DNA of 8,389 nucleotides, taken from contig CALJRR010000075.1 of NCBI GenBank assembly GCA_937976315.1, positions 1-8,389 on the forward strand. Reading direction: 5' to 3'. A model generated the notes under the pieces. It was not told where the DNA came from. It made no database searches and saw nothing but the letters and a program-made list of their open reading frames with translations. Within the stretch, counting starts at the first letter, position 1. Each line of letters opens with the position of its first letter. Positions 1 through 6,543 of this stretch are shown here, one piece after another. The stretch is from an uncultured Candidatus Saccharibacteria bacterium (lineage in GTDB: Bacteria; Patescibacteriota; Saccharimonadia; Saccharimonadales; Saccharimonadaceae). A program made the position numbers and the translations under genes.

Positions 1-1
1 T

Positions 2-649
2 TTGGTTGCTGTGGCTGCCGGGCCATTTGCGGTGAGTAGGAGCGTTTTGGGATCGGATACGGATAGTAATTTTACGGCGATTCTAGCGGACATTGGTGGC
101 GGCACGACGGATATTGCGGTTGTTAATGACGGCGGAGTCGAAGGCACAAAGATGTTTGCTATTGGTGGACGCAGTTTCACTAGAACTATTGCGGCTGACT
201 TGGATTTAAGCTTCAAAGATGCAGAAAAGTTGAAGTTGAATATTGATAATGAGAATTTGAAGCCTAGCGTAAAGAAAAAAGTTGACGCGGCGATCGACAA
301 GACTTTGGAAGTTTGGCTATCAGGCGTTGAACTGGCGCTGAGCGATTTTGATAATGTCGATTATTTGCCGAATAGGATTTTACTGTGCGGTGGCGGATCG
401 AGCTTGCAGAAAATTACTGAAGCTCTGAAAACTCGACGCTGGCCAGAAGACCTGCCTTTTACTAAGAAACCTGTGGTTCAATATATCAATCCGAGTGATA
501 TTACAGGGATAATTGATGAAACTGGAGATATTAGCGATCACACATTTGTAACTGCAATGGGCTTGTTGCGAGTTGGATATGATACAATTATCGGTAGCCA
601 AGACGGTAATAGTTTAGTTGAAAAAGTAAATAGGTTGTTAAAGATTTAA
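2..649 (+). CDS. FtsA/PilM-type actin-fold ATPase, C-terminal part (5' end outside window)
   Basis: This is the last 215 codons of a longer gene. The frame is open to the window edge, so the first codon here (TTG) is not a real start. An actin-like ATPase fold is indicated by a phosphate-2 motif DIGGGTTD (visible residues 30-37), a following IGGRSFT block with AEKLKL (54-79) like the GGnxhT...AExxK stretch of FtsA and PilM, and an adenosine-binding motif ILLCGGGSSL (126-135). The C-terminus ends in a TAMGLL element that resembles FtsA. Family members bind ATP on the inner face of the membrane and anchor either the division ring (FtsA) or type IV pilus assembly proteins (PilM). The sequence does not decide between these. 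The next gene, one nucleotide away, encodes a membrane protein, so a cytoplasmic ATPase plus transmembrane partner is a reasonable inference. Confidence 0.85.
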   Translation: MVAVAAGPFAVSRSVLGSDTDSNFTAILADIGGGTTDIAVVNDGGVEGTKMFAIGGRSFTRTIAADLDLSFKDAEKLKLNIDNENLKPSVKKKVDAAIDKTLEVWLSGVELALSDFDNVDYLPNRILLCGGGSSLQKITEALKTRRWPEDLPFTKKPVVQYINPSDITGIIDETGDISDHTFVTAMGLLRVGYDTIIGSQDGNSLVEKVNRLLKI

Positions 650-650
650 A

Positions 651-2282
651 ATGAATAAAGACGTTATTTATATCGATGTAGAAGACGACATTACGACGAT
701 AATTAGTAAGATTAAGGCGTCGAAAGAGCGAATTATTGCGTTAGTTCCGCCTCGAAGAATTGGCGTTTTACAGAGTGCAGTCAATATTCGATTACTAGCT
801 CGGGCGGCAACTTCGGCGGATAAGAGAATTGTATTAATCACGAATGATTCGGTTTTGGCTGGATTGGCGGCAACGGCGAAAATTCCTATTGCAAAAACAC
901 TTCAGAGCAAGCCAGAAATTGCGGAGATTCCAGCTCTGAAAGTTGATGACGATAATGATGTGATTGATGGCGGTAAGCTGGCGGTTGGAGATATGGCGGA
1001 TTCCGCGAAAAGATCAAAGAAATCCGATGAAGACTCTGCCGTAGATAATGTTATAGCTGACGCAAACAAGAGAGAATCTAAGGGATTGGACTCTCTGAAA
1101 AAGATGGTTAAAAAACCAAAAGTCCCTGATTTTAATACATTTCGTAAAAAGTTCTTGTTAATTGGAGGCGGCGCCTTACTTTTCGTTGTATTTTTGGTTT
1201 GGGCAATTTGGTTTGCGCCACACGCTACGGTTATTATTTCAGCAAAGACGACCAGTGTGACAGTCAGTGATACCGTCAACTTGAGTGAAACAGCTTCTAC
1301 AAATGCGAAATCTAATGTCATTAAGTCTGTGAAAAAGGAGCTAGCTAAAGAGGTTAGTGTTGAATTTTCTGCTACAGGCAAAAAGAATGTCGGAGAAAAA
1401 GCTACTGGGGTGGTTGTCTTCAGTAACTCGTCGTCAGGTAGTGTGACTATTTCAGCTGGTACAATTTTGAAAAATAGTGGACTATCTTATACTTTGAATT
1501 CTTCTGTGACTGTTCCGGGGGCTACGTTGGGCTGGAGTTGTCCAGGATATAAGTGTCCGGGATCTGCTTCTGGGGCTATTACCGCCAGTGAGGGTGGAGC
1601 TCAGTATAATGCAGCCACTGGCAGTATGAGTATTTCGGTTGATGACATTTCTGCGTCGCTGCGGTCTGCTACTAGTGGCGGTACCGATAAAACTGCGACG
1701 GTTGTGACGGCTAGTGATATAGAATCGGCAAAAAGCAAGCTGAGCGAAAAGAAGATTGATGGATTAAAAGAGCAATTGTTGTCATCGTTCGGCGATTCGG
1801 CAACGGTTATAACGGAAAGCTACGTTGAAAACCGATCAGATCCTAGCTCGAGCGTGGCTGTGGATGGTGAGGCGACTGGAGCTGTAACTCTAAAATCGAC
1901 AATTACCGCCAGTGCATTGGCTATTGATAAGAATGAGTTAAAAAACTTTGTGGAAGCAAAGCTTAAAGAAGAGATTTCTGGTAAGAAGTCGCAGAGAATT
2001 TATGACAATGGAGTAAGCAAGATTGCGTTCTCGCAATTTTCTAAGGCGCATAATGCACAGACTGTGCGCTTAACTACGAACGGAAAGGTTGGCCCAGATA
2101 TTAAAGAAGCGAACGTAAAGGATCAAGCCAAAGGCAAGAGTTACGGAGAGGTTCAGTCTGCTATTGAATCTATCGAAGGTGTTGAAGATGTCGATGTTAA
2201 ATTCTCGCCATTCTGGGTTAAATCTGTTCCGAAAGATATCAATAAGATTAATGTCGAGTTTAAGATAAAAGATGTCAAGTAA
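651..2282 (+). CDS. Single-pass membrane protein with baseplate-J-like extracellular region
   Basis: 543 residues. Residues 4-90 form an alpha/beta region (VIYIDVEDD, IIALVPP, RIVLITND) that looks like a small Rossmann-like cytoplasmic domain. A charged linker (about 95-165) follows, then one strong membrane segment at about 168-188 flanked by lysines on the inner side. The rest (190-543) should be outside the membrane and is rich in Ser, Thr, Ala and beta strands. The block GEKATGVVVFSNSSSGSVTISAGTI, around 248-272, resembles the start of the baseplate J/gp47-like region often annotated in Patescibacteria; this is from memory and needs a profile search. The only two cysteines, C297 and C302, are both extracellular and could form a disulfide. 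No clear Shine-Dalgarno sequence precedes ATG 651, so translation is probably coupled to the ATPase gene one nucleotide upstream. Function unknown; an envelope or surface structure is inferred. Its stop overlaps ruvX by 11 nt. Confidence 0.82.
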   Translation: MNKDVIYIDVEDDITTIISKIKASKERIIALVPPRRIGVLQSAVNIRLLARAATSADKRIVLITNDSVLAGLAATAKIPIAKTLQSKPEIAEIPALKVDDDNDVIDGGKLAVGDMADSAKRSKKSDEDSAVDNVIADANKRESKGLDSLKKMVKKPKVPDFNTFRKKFLLIGGGALLFVVFLVWAIWFAPHATVIISAKTTSVTVSDTVNLSETASTNAKSNVIKSVKKELAKEVSVEFSATGKKNVGEKATGVVVFSNSSSGSVTISAGTILKNSGLSYTLNSSVTVPGATLGWSCPGYKCPGSASGAITASEGGAQYNAATGSMSISVDDISASLRSATSGGTDKTATVVTASDIESAKSKLSEKKIDGLKEQLLSSFGDSATVITESYVENRSDPSSSVAVDGEATGAVTLKSTITASALAIDKNELKNFVEAKLKEEISGKKSQRIYDNGVSKIAFSQFSKAHNAQTVRLTTNGKVGPDIKEANVKDQAKGKSYGEVQSAIESIEGVEDVDVKFSPFWVKSVPKDINKINVEFKIKDVK

Positions 2283-2685
2283 AAACTTCTTAGCGCTAGA
2301 TGTTGGATCTCGGCGAATTGGCTTGGCTATGGCGGATTCGCAAGTGAAAATTGCCGTGCCGTTTGGTTGGTTGGAGAATAATGAAAATATCGTCCAGGAA
2401 ATAACAGAGCTAGTATTGAGGCACGATATTGATACGATCGTAGTGGGCTATCCACGAAATCAATCTGGCGAACCAACAAAGCAGACGGAATTTGTAGAAG
2501 AATTTGTTAAGCAATTTGAAGACATTGAGCTTGATACTGAGATTGTTTTTCAAGACGAATCTTTAACAAGTGTGCAGGCCGAGCAGAGATTGGGGAATAA
2601 AATTAAAGATAAGGGCGAGATTGATGCGGAGGCTGCTAGCATAATTTTGCAAGATTTTTTGGAGGAGAACTATGAAAATTCGTAA
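2272..2685 (+). CDS. ruvX: RuvX/YqgF family putative Holliday junction resolvase / pre-16S rRNA nuclease
   Basis: 137 residues, the usual length for the YqgF/RuvX family, which has an RNase H-like fold. The N-terminal LALDVGSRRIGLAMAD carries the first catalytic aspartate (D10). IDTIVVGYPRNQSGEPTKQT (53-72) matches the family VVGLPxxxxGxxxxQ block. FQDESLTSVQAE (93-104) supplies D95/E96, and IDAEAASIILQDFL (117-130) supplies D118 at the end. The three acidic sites needed for metal binding are therefore present. In E. coli the family processes the 5' end of pre-16S rRNA and has been proposed to act on Holliday junctions; which role dominates here cannot be read from sequence. The ATG overlaps the end of the upstream gene by 11 nt and has no strong Shine-Dalgarno sequence, suggesting coupled translation. 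The yqgF next to mltG arrangement also occurs in Firmicutes such as B. subtilis (yrrK near yrrL). Confidence 0.93.
   Translation: MSSKNFLALDVGSRRIGLAMADSQVKIAVPFGWLENNENIVQEITELVLRHDIDTIVVGYPRNQSGEPTKQTEFVEEFVKQFEDIELDTEIVFQDESLTSVQAEQRLGNKIKDKGEIDAEAASIILQDFLEENYENS
2661..2667 (+). promoter_or_regulatory. Shine-Dalgarno sequence of mltG
   Basis: GGAGGAG lies inside the last codons of ruvX. Six nucleotides separate GGAGG from ATG 2672. It fixes the mltG start at 2672, giving a 14-nt overlap with ruvX, and would support independent or coupled initiation. Confidence 0.8.
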
Positions 2686-3748
2686 ACGACGTATTTGGCT
2701 ACTGGTGTTGTCAATAGTTGTGGCTATCGCTGGAATCGGCGCTCTCGGGGCAACGGTGTGGTATAAGCAGATGCTTTCTCCTGTCGACGTAAATAGTCAG
2801 CAAACCTTCAGAATTAATATTAAAGAAGGTATGGGATCTAGTGATATTGCCAAAACCTTAGAGGATAATAAAATTATCAAAAACTCTTTAGCATTTTCTA
2901 TTTACACAAGACTCCATAACTCGGCAAGCAAGTTTAAGGCTGGCGTTTATTCTGTAAAAGCTTCACAATCTGTCGATGAAATAATTAATCATTTGACCAG
3001 CGGTAAAACTGATGAGATTGCTATAACATTTTATCCTGGATCGACTTTGAATAAAAAAATGAAGAATTCTGACGGCAGAGAAGTTGAATCCGTGTTGCTT
3101 AAGGCGGGATTCTCGGATGATCAGATAAAAAAGGCATTTGCCGCTAAGTATGACAGTCCAGTTTTTGCGGGTAGACCGGAAAATGCTGGGCTTGAAGGGT
3201 ACATTTACGGTGAAACATTCTATATTTCCCCAGACGAAACTGCAGAACAGGTTTTGCAGCGCTCAATTGATCATCTGGAGAAAATTGTTAAGAAATATAA
3301 TTTGGAGGAGAAATTTAAAGCTCGTGGGCTGACCTTATATCAAGGGATAACACTAGCGTCGATTATTCAGCGCGAATCGATTGGCTGTGGGTCTGGTGTG
3401 AAAACTTGCGAAGATCAGCGTAAGATTGCTAGTGTATTCTACAACCGCCTGAAAGCCAATATGCCGTTGGGTTCTGATGTAACATATCAATATATTGCTG
3501 ACAAAACAGGGGTAGAGCGCTCGCCAAACCTTAAGTCGCCATATAATACACGTATTCAAAAAGGCTTAACTCCTGGACCAATCGCTTCGCCTAGTTTGAG
3601 TGCGTTGAATGCCGCCGCCGATCCGATAAACTCTGATTATCTATATTTCCTGAGTGGCGACGATGATATTACGTATTTCGCAAAGACCAACGAAGAGCAC
3701 GAGGCTAATGTCAAAGCTCACTGTCAAAAGAAGTGCCAGATTTCTTGA
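2672..3748 (+). CDS. mltG: Endolytic murein transglycosylase MltG (YceG family)
   Basis: 358 residues. A basic N-terminus (KIRKRR) precedes one membrane segment at about 8-30, so the enzyme is anchored in the cytoplasmic membrane with its active domain outside. Residues 42-110 form the LysM-like subdomain of the family (INIKEGMGSSDIAKTLED; FKAGVYSVKASQSVDEIINHL). The catalytic YceG domain follows: GLEGYIYGETF (173-183), LASIIQRES (228-236), IASVFYNRLKANMPLGSDVT (252-271) and SPYNTRIQKGLTPGPIASPS (289-308). E235 aligns with the catalytic Glu218 of E. coli MltG. MltG cuts nascent glycan strands and so sets their length. Compared with the E. coli protein as I recall it, about seven extra residues follow the catalytic Glu and contain a CX6C pair (C239, C246). 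A second pair, C351/C355, sits at the C-terminus. All four cysteines are extracellular. The gene ends with TGA. Confidence 0.95.
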   Translation: MKIRKRRIWLLVLSIVVAIAGIGALGATVWYKQMLSPVDVNSQQTFRINIKEGMGSSDIAKTLEDNKIIKNSLAFSIYTRLHNSASKFKAGVYSVKASQSVDEIINHLTSGKTDEIAITFYPGSTLNKKMKNSDGREVESVLLKAGFSDDQIKKAFAAKYDSPVFAGRPENAGLEGYIYGETFYISPDETAEQVLQRSIDHLEKIVKKYNLEEKFKARGLTLYQGITLASIIQRESIGCGSGVKTCEDQRKIASVFYNRLKANMPLGSDVTYQYIADKTGVERSPNLKSPYNTRIQKGLTPGPIASPSLSALNAAADPINSDYLYFLSGDDDITYFAKTNEEHEANVKAHCQKKCQIS

Positions 3749-3757
3749 CAAAAACGC

Positions 3758-3769
3758 ATTTTATAAAAT
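3758..3769. repeat. 12-bp perfect AT-rich palindrome between mltG and the LysM-CHAP gene
   Basis: ATTTTATAAAAT reads the same on both strands and lies just upstream of the LysM-CHAP promoter. It could be a protein-binding site or an UP-like element, or chance in AT-rich spacer DNA. It lacks the GC-rich stem and T-tract of a terminator. Confidence 0.35.
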
Positions 3770-3771
3770 TT

Positions 3772-3789
3772 ATTGACTTTATTGTCAAT
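3772..3789. repeat. Inverted repeat over the -35 of the LysM-CHAP promoter (candidate operator)
   Basis: ATTGAC-N6-GTCAAT is a perfect 6-bp inverted repeat. Its left arm contains most of the -35 hexamer and its right arm lies in the spacer. This is a typical position for a repressor site. No regulator gene is visible nearby, so function is inferred from geometry only. Confidence 0.4.
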
Positions 3790-3801
3790 GTTGTGTAAAA
3801 T
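3773..3801 (+). promoter_or_regulatory. Promoter of the LysM-CHAP gene
   Basis: TTGACT (3773-3778) and TAAAAT (3796-3801) are separated by 17 bp, each one base from the sigma-70-type consensus. The expected transcription start is near 3808. This gives a leader of about 130 nt before the likely TTG start at 3938. A second TTGACA at 3745-3750 has no good -10 at the right distance. Confidence 0.7.
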
Positions 3802-3805
3802 AGAT

Positions 3806-3824
3806 ATTAGATCATTTGTCTAAT
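3806..3824 (+). ncRNA. Small stem-loop at the 5' end of the LysM-CHAP leader
   Basis: ATTAGA and TCTAAT can pair as a 6-bp stem around a 7-nt loop. The predicted transcription start falls at about 3808, so the hairpin may be slightly trimmed. A 5'-terminal stem can protect mRNA from decay, but this one is short and AT-rich. Confidence 0.25.
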
Positions 3825-3832
3825 TTATCAAC

Positions 3833-3840
3833 AGAGGTGA
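3833..3840 (+). promoter_or_regulatory. Shine-Dalgarno sequence of the leader ORF
   Basis: AGAGGTGA ends 10 nt before ATG 3851. It is the best ribosome-binding sequence in the whole leader, and it serves the 16-codon ORF and not the hydrolase, whose own start has none. The spacing is slightly long. Confidence 0.5.
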
Positions 3841-3850
3841 ATTACGATAA

Positions 3851-3901
3851 ATGACCTGCCAAAATTGTCGCTACGGATATAGCAAAACTAATGTAGAATA
3901 A
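3851..3901 (+). CDS. Possible 16-residue leader peptide upstream of the LysM-CHAP gene
   Basis: ATG 3851 opens a 16-codon ORF encoding MTCQNCRYGYSKTNVE, preceded by a Shine-Dalgarno sequence. It ends at TAA 3899, and two more TAA codons follow directly in the same frame (3902 and 3905). It is in frame with the downstream hydrolase, whose likely start lies about 30 nt after the last stop. The peptide has a CXXC pair and is too short to be a domain, so a cis-acting leader peptide (attenuation or reinitiation control) is the simplest reading. It could instead be a remnant of an older N-terminus of the hydrolase, or chance. No similarity to a known leader peptide is recognised. Confidence 0.35.
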   Translation: MTCQNCRYGYSKTNVE

Positions 3902-3937
3902 TAATAATCAATTAGGTCGACAACATATCCTGTTCTA

Positions 3938-5128
3938 TTGCGAGAAGAAAGACAATTTGGTAGAGGTGCTAGCGGTAACGTTGGCACAAGGAGAACGATT
4001 ATTCGTAACCATTTTACATCTCTTCGGAGTAAAAAACGTAAACTGCAATCATTTGCAATCTACGGTGGAATATTTTTATTGACTATATCATTTTTGGTCT
4101 ATGGCAATAGTGGTAGTAACGTATCTGCTGAAAGATCAAAAACTTTGGCATCATCTGAAACTACTGGTGTTTCATCGGCATCTAAGTCTGCTAAGTCTAA
4201 AACAGCTTCAGTAGATGAATTAACGGCAGCTAATGCTGTAACTAACTTGGCGGAAACGGCGGAATTGCCTTCGGCCGGTGATTTACGCGAGTCTGAAACT
4301 TCACTAACAATTAAGAAGAATCTTTCTCAGAATGATGCAGAAGTTATAACAAAACCTGACATTGTTAAGCCAGACACTTCGGCTGCGCGTGGTATTTCGT
4401 CTTATGTAACCAAAGAGGGTGATACGATGGAGTCTATTGCTAAGAAATTTAAGATTTCATCTCAGACGCTTCGTTGGGCTAATAATACAACTTCGGACGC
4501 TGTAGAGCCGAATAAGACTCTAATTGTGCCTCTTGTTGACGGTGTTGTTTATACTGTTAAAGACGGCGATACTGCCCAATCTCTGGCGGAAAAGTATAAG
4601 ACAAGTGCTGAACGTGTTGTTCTATACAATGATATCGATGACGGTGCCAAGCTGTCTACTGGCTCTAGGATTGTGTTGCCTGGTGGTGAACTTCCGGAAA
4701 ATGAGCGACCTGGCTATGTTGCTCCGCGAAGTAGGTCTTATGGTAACCGATATTCTTCTTCGGCATCGTCTACTACTACGAGCGCGAGTCGAAGTTGGTT
4801 GACTGCTTCTGTCGGTAACCGCTATGCGGCTGGTAACTGTACTTGGTACGCGTATGAGCGTCGTATGCAGCTGAGTCGTCCGATTGGTAGCTTCTGGGGT
4901 AATGCTAACACTTGGGCTACAAGTGCTCGTGCCGCTGGATTCGTAGTTAATAATACGCCAGCACCTGGTGCCATATTCCAGACGACTGCCGGATATTATG
5001 GTCACGTTGGTATTGTTGAGCGAGTTGAAAACGGTGTGGTTTACGTTAGCGACATGAACTACGCAGGCTATGGAATCATTACTCACCGTACGCTCAACGG
5101 TGCAGGCGGCTATCTATATATCCACTAG
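3938..5128 (+). CDS. Membrane-anchored or secreted LysM-LysM-CHAP peptidoglycan hydrolase
   Basis: 396 residues from TTG 3938. A basic N-terminus of about 36 residues precedes a hydrophobic segment (about 38-56). VSA at 62-64 could be a signal peptidase I site; otherwise the protein stays anchored. A Ser/Ala/Thr-rich linker (65-150) leads to two LysM domains, about 155-198 (YVTKEGDTMESIAKKF) and 203-247 (YTVKDGDTAQSLAEKY), which bind glycan strands. After a Ser/Arg/Tyr linker comes a C-terminal CHAP domain (about 293-396) with catalytic C301 in AGNCTWYA, H356 in GYYGHVGIV, and N374 in SDMNY as the likely third polar residue. CHAP enzymes cleave peptide bonds or the amide link in peptidoglycan. 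Roles in self-remodelling or in attack on a host cell wall are both possible. The start is uncertain: no ATG or GTG lies near, no Shine-Dalgarno sequence precedes TTG 3938, and the frame is open back to 3908 (ATT 3911 is the only other candidate). Confidence 0.9.
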   Translation: MREERQFGRGASGNVGTRRTIIRNHFTSLRSKKRKLQSFAIYGGIFLLTISFLVYGNSGSNVSAERSKTLASSETTGVSSASKSAKSKTASVDELTAANAVTNLAETAELPSAGDLRESETSLTIKKNLSQNDAEVITKPDIVKPDTSAARGISSYVTKEGDTMESIAKKFKISSQTLRWANNTTSDAVEPNKTLIVPLVDGVVYTVKDGDTAQSLAEKYKTSAERVVLYNDIDDGAKLSTGSRIVLPGGELPENERPGYVAPRSRSYGNRYSSSASSTTTSASRSWLTASVGNRYAAGNCTWYAYERRMQLSRPIGSFWGNANTWATSARAAGFVVNNTPAPGAIFQTTAGYYGHVGIVERVENGVVYVSDMNYAGYGIITHRTLNGAGGYLYIH

Positions 5129-5142
5129 AACTAGTTAATATT

Positions 5143-5174
5143 AGCATCTCCGCTATCTATCGGGGGTGCTTTTT
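5143..5174 (+). terminator. Intrinsic terminator after the LysM-CHAP gene
   Basis: AGCATCTCCG (5143-5152) pairs with CGGGGGTGCT (5161-5170) as a continuous 10-bp stem with two G-U pairs and an 8-nt loop. It is followed by a T-run through 5174. It starts 15 nt after the stop codon. Its T-run merges with the obg promoter. Confidence 0.92.
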
Positions 5175-5182
5175 GGTATACT
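5174..5182 (+). promoter_or_regulatory. Extended -10 promoter of obg; predicted leaderless mRNA
   Basis: TGGTATACT is an extended -10 (TGn plus TATACT at 5177-5182). Six nucleotides separate it from ATG 5189, so the predicted +1 is the A of the ATG. No good -35 is visible; that position falls in the loop of the preceding terminator. No Shine-Dalgarno sequence could exist on such a transcript. Confidence 0.65.
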
Positions 5183-5188
5183 AAGGAT

Positions 5189-6511
5189 ATGTTTGTAGAT
5201 ATTGCAAAAGTTTTAGTGCGCGCCGGTAGAGGCGGTAATGGTGTAGTCAGTTTTCGTCATGAGAAATACGTCGATAAAGGTGGTCCTGATGGCGGTGATG
5301 GCGGTCGTGGTGGTGATATTGTTTTTTTGGCGACGAAAGATCTTAATACGCTTTTGAATTTTCGATATAAGCCTGAGCTTAAGGCTGAAAAGGGAGGCGA
5401 TGGCGGAAAACGTAATAAACGAGGAAAAAGTGGTGCGCCGCTAATTGTTAAGGTACCGATGGGTACCCTAGTGAAGCGCGACGGTGCGGTGATTGCGGAT
5501 TTGACCGAAGATCAACAGCAGGCAGTGGTGGCTCGTGGTGGAGACGGTGGATTTGGAAATGCACACTTTACGTCTAGTACACGCCAAACGCCTAAAATTG
5601 CTGAACTTGGTGAGGCTGGCGAGGAATTTGAGGCAGAGTTGGAATTGAAATTATTGGCTGACGTTGGTTTGGTTGGCTTTCCGAACGCTGGTAAGTCGAC
5701 GTTCCTGAGTGTGGTTTCTAATGCTCGCCCAGAGATTGCTAATTACGAATTTACGACTTTGACGCCCAATTTGGGAGTGGCCGATGTTGACGATGGGTCG
5801 ATTTTGATCGCTGATATTCCGGGGTTGATTGAAGGTGCGTCAGAAGGTAAAGGTTTGGGCGATCAGTTTTTGCGTCATGTCGAACGAACGGCGGTGCTGC
5901 TTCATATGATTGATGTATATAGTGATGATCCAGCAGAGAAATATCAGGCAATTCGTCGCGAGCTGGAAAAATATTCCGAATCATTGGCGGAGCGTCCAGA
6001 AATAATAGCACTGACCAAATGTGAAGGCTTGGATGATGAGATTATTGCTATGCAGTCGACTGCCCTTCAAAAAGTAGCTAATGGCGCGCCGGTCGTGGCG
6101 ATTTCTTCCCAGACGCACGACGGAGTGACTGAGCTTTTACGAATGTTGCGTGATGAAGTTGCTAAATATCGAGAGCGTGAAGCTGAGATTGTTGATGAAA
6201 AAGAGGAAGATTTGCCGACAATTTCGTTGGACGATCAGGTTATTTCTGATGCTTGGTCTGTAAGGCGAGTTTCTGATGCTGAATCTAATGAGACTGACGA
6301 TGAAGATGAGAAGATTGAGTTTATTGTTACGGGCGCTAAGATTGAAAAATTTGCTCGTCGGACTAACTTTGATCAGTTTGAATCTGTTAATCGCTTGCGA
6401 GATATTATGCGAAAAATGGGAATTACTCACGAATTGTTGCGTCAGGGGGCGATTGGCGAAAGTTTGATTCAGATTGGCGAATCTGTGCCGTTTACATTGG
6501 TCGAGCAATAG
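5189..6511 (+). CDS. obg: GTPase Obg (ObgE/CgtA)
   Basis: 440 residues with the full three-domain Obg layout. The glycine-rich Obg fold (1-155) contains KGGPDGGDGGRGG and GGDGGFGNAHF. The G domain (about 158-330) has G1 GFPNAGKS (163-170), switch I YEFTTLTPNLG (186-196) and G3 DIPGLIEGA (209-217). The C-terminal OCT domain (about 375-437) carries FIVTGAKIEKFARR and MRKMGI. Obg binds GTP/GDP, associates with the 50S subunit, and links ribosome assembly to growth and stress. The G4 motif, normally NKxD, reads TKCE (276-279), an unusual variant at the guanine-recognition site. G5 reads SSQ instead of SAx. An acidic linker (about 332-376) joins the G and OCT domains. The gene is isolated by a terminator upstream and has its own extended -10 promoter. 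Confidence 0.96.
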   Translation: MFVDIAKVLVRAGRGGNGVVSFRHEKYVDKGGPDGGDGGRGGDIVFLATKDLNTLLNFRYKPELKAEKGGDGGKRNKRGKSGAPLIVKVPMGTLVKRDGAVIADLTEDQQQAVVARGGDGGFGNAHFTSSTRQTPKIAELGEAGEEFEAELELKLLADVGLVGFPNAGKSTFLSVVSNARPEIANYEFTTLTPNLGVADVDDGSILIADIPGLIEGASEGKGLGDQFLRHVERTAVLLHMIDVYSDDPAEKYQAIRRELEKYSESLAERPEIIALTKCEGLDDEIIAMQSTALQKVANGAPVVAISSQTHDGVTELLRMLRDEVAKYREREAEIVDEKEEDLPTISLDDQVISDAWSVRRVSDAESNETDDEDEKIEFIVTGAKIEKFARRTNFDQFESVNRLRDIMRKMGITHELLRQGAIGESLIQIGESVPFTLVEQ

Positions 6512-6543
6512 ATTTTTAATTGCGTAAATTAGCGTGAGCTTGA

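Noticed and set aside
2..649. Complete 215-residue gene starting at TTG position 2
   Set aside because: The protein lacks the N-terminal half of the actin fold (including phosphate-1), so the gene must continue upstream of the window.
902..1381. 159-codon open frame on the - strand inside the membrane protein gene
   Set aside because: It lies wholly within a well-supported + strand gene, has no recognisable domain, and its hydrophobic stretch mirrors the membrane segment of the real gene.
3746..3772. Terminator after mltG around the ATTTTATAAAAT palindrome
   Set aside because: The stem is entirely A-T, would have no loop, and has no T-tract; read-through into the next unit cannot be excluded.
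3745..3774. Second promoter using TTGACA at 3745-3750
   Set aside because: TATAAA starts only about 12 nt after it, and the hexamer at 17-18 nt (TTTATT) is a poor -10.
3865..3923. TTGTCG...CGACAA long-range pairing in the LysM-CHAP leader
   Set aside because: A 6-bp match over a 47-nt loop is likely by chance, and no alternative structure or terminator is visible to make a switch.
4622..5086. 154-codon open frame on the - strand opposite the LysM-CHAP region
   Set aside because: Low-complexity Arg/Ser/Thr composition and complete overlap with conserved LysM and CHAP codons indicate a shadow frame.
6517..6531. TAATT/AATTA hairpin between obg and exonuclease I as a terminator
   Set aside because: Only five A-T pairs with no following T-run; far too weak.
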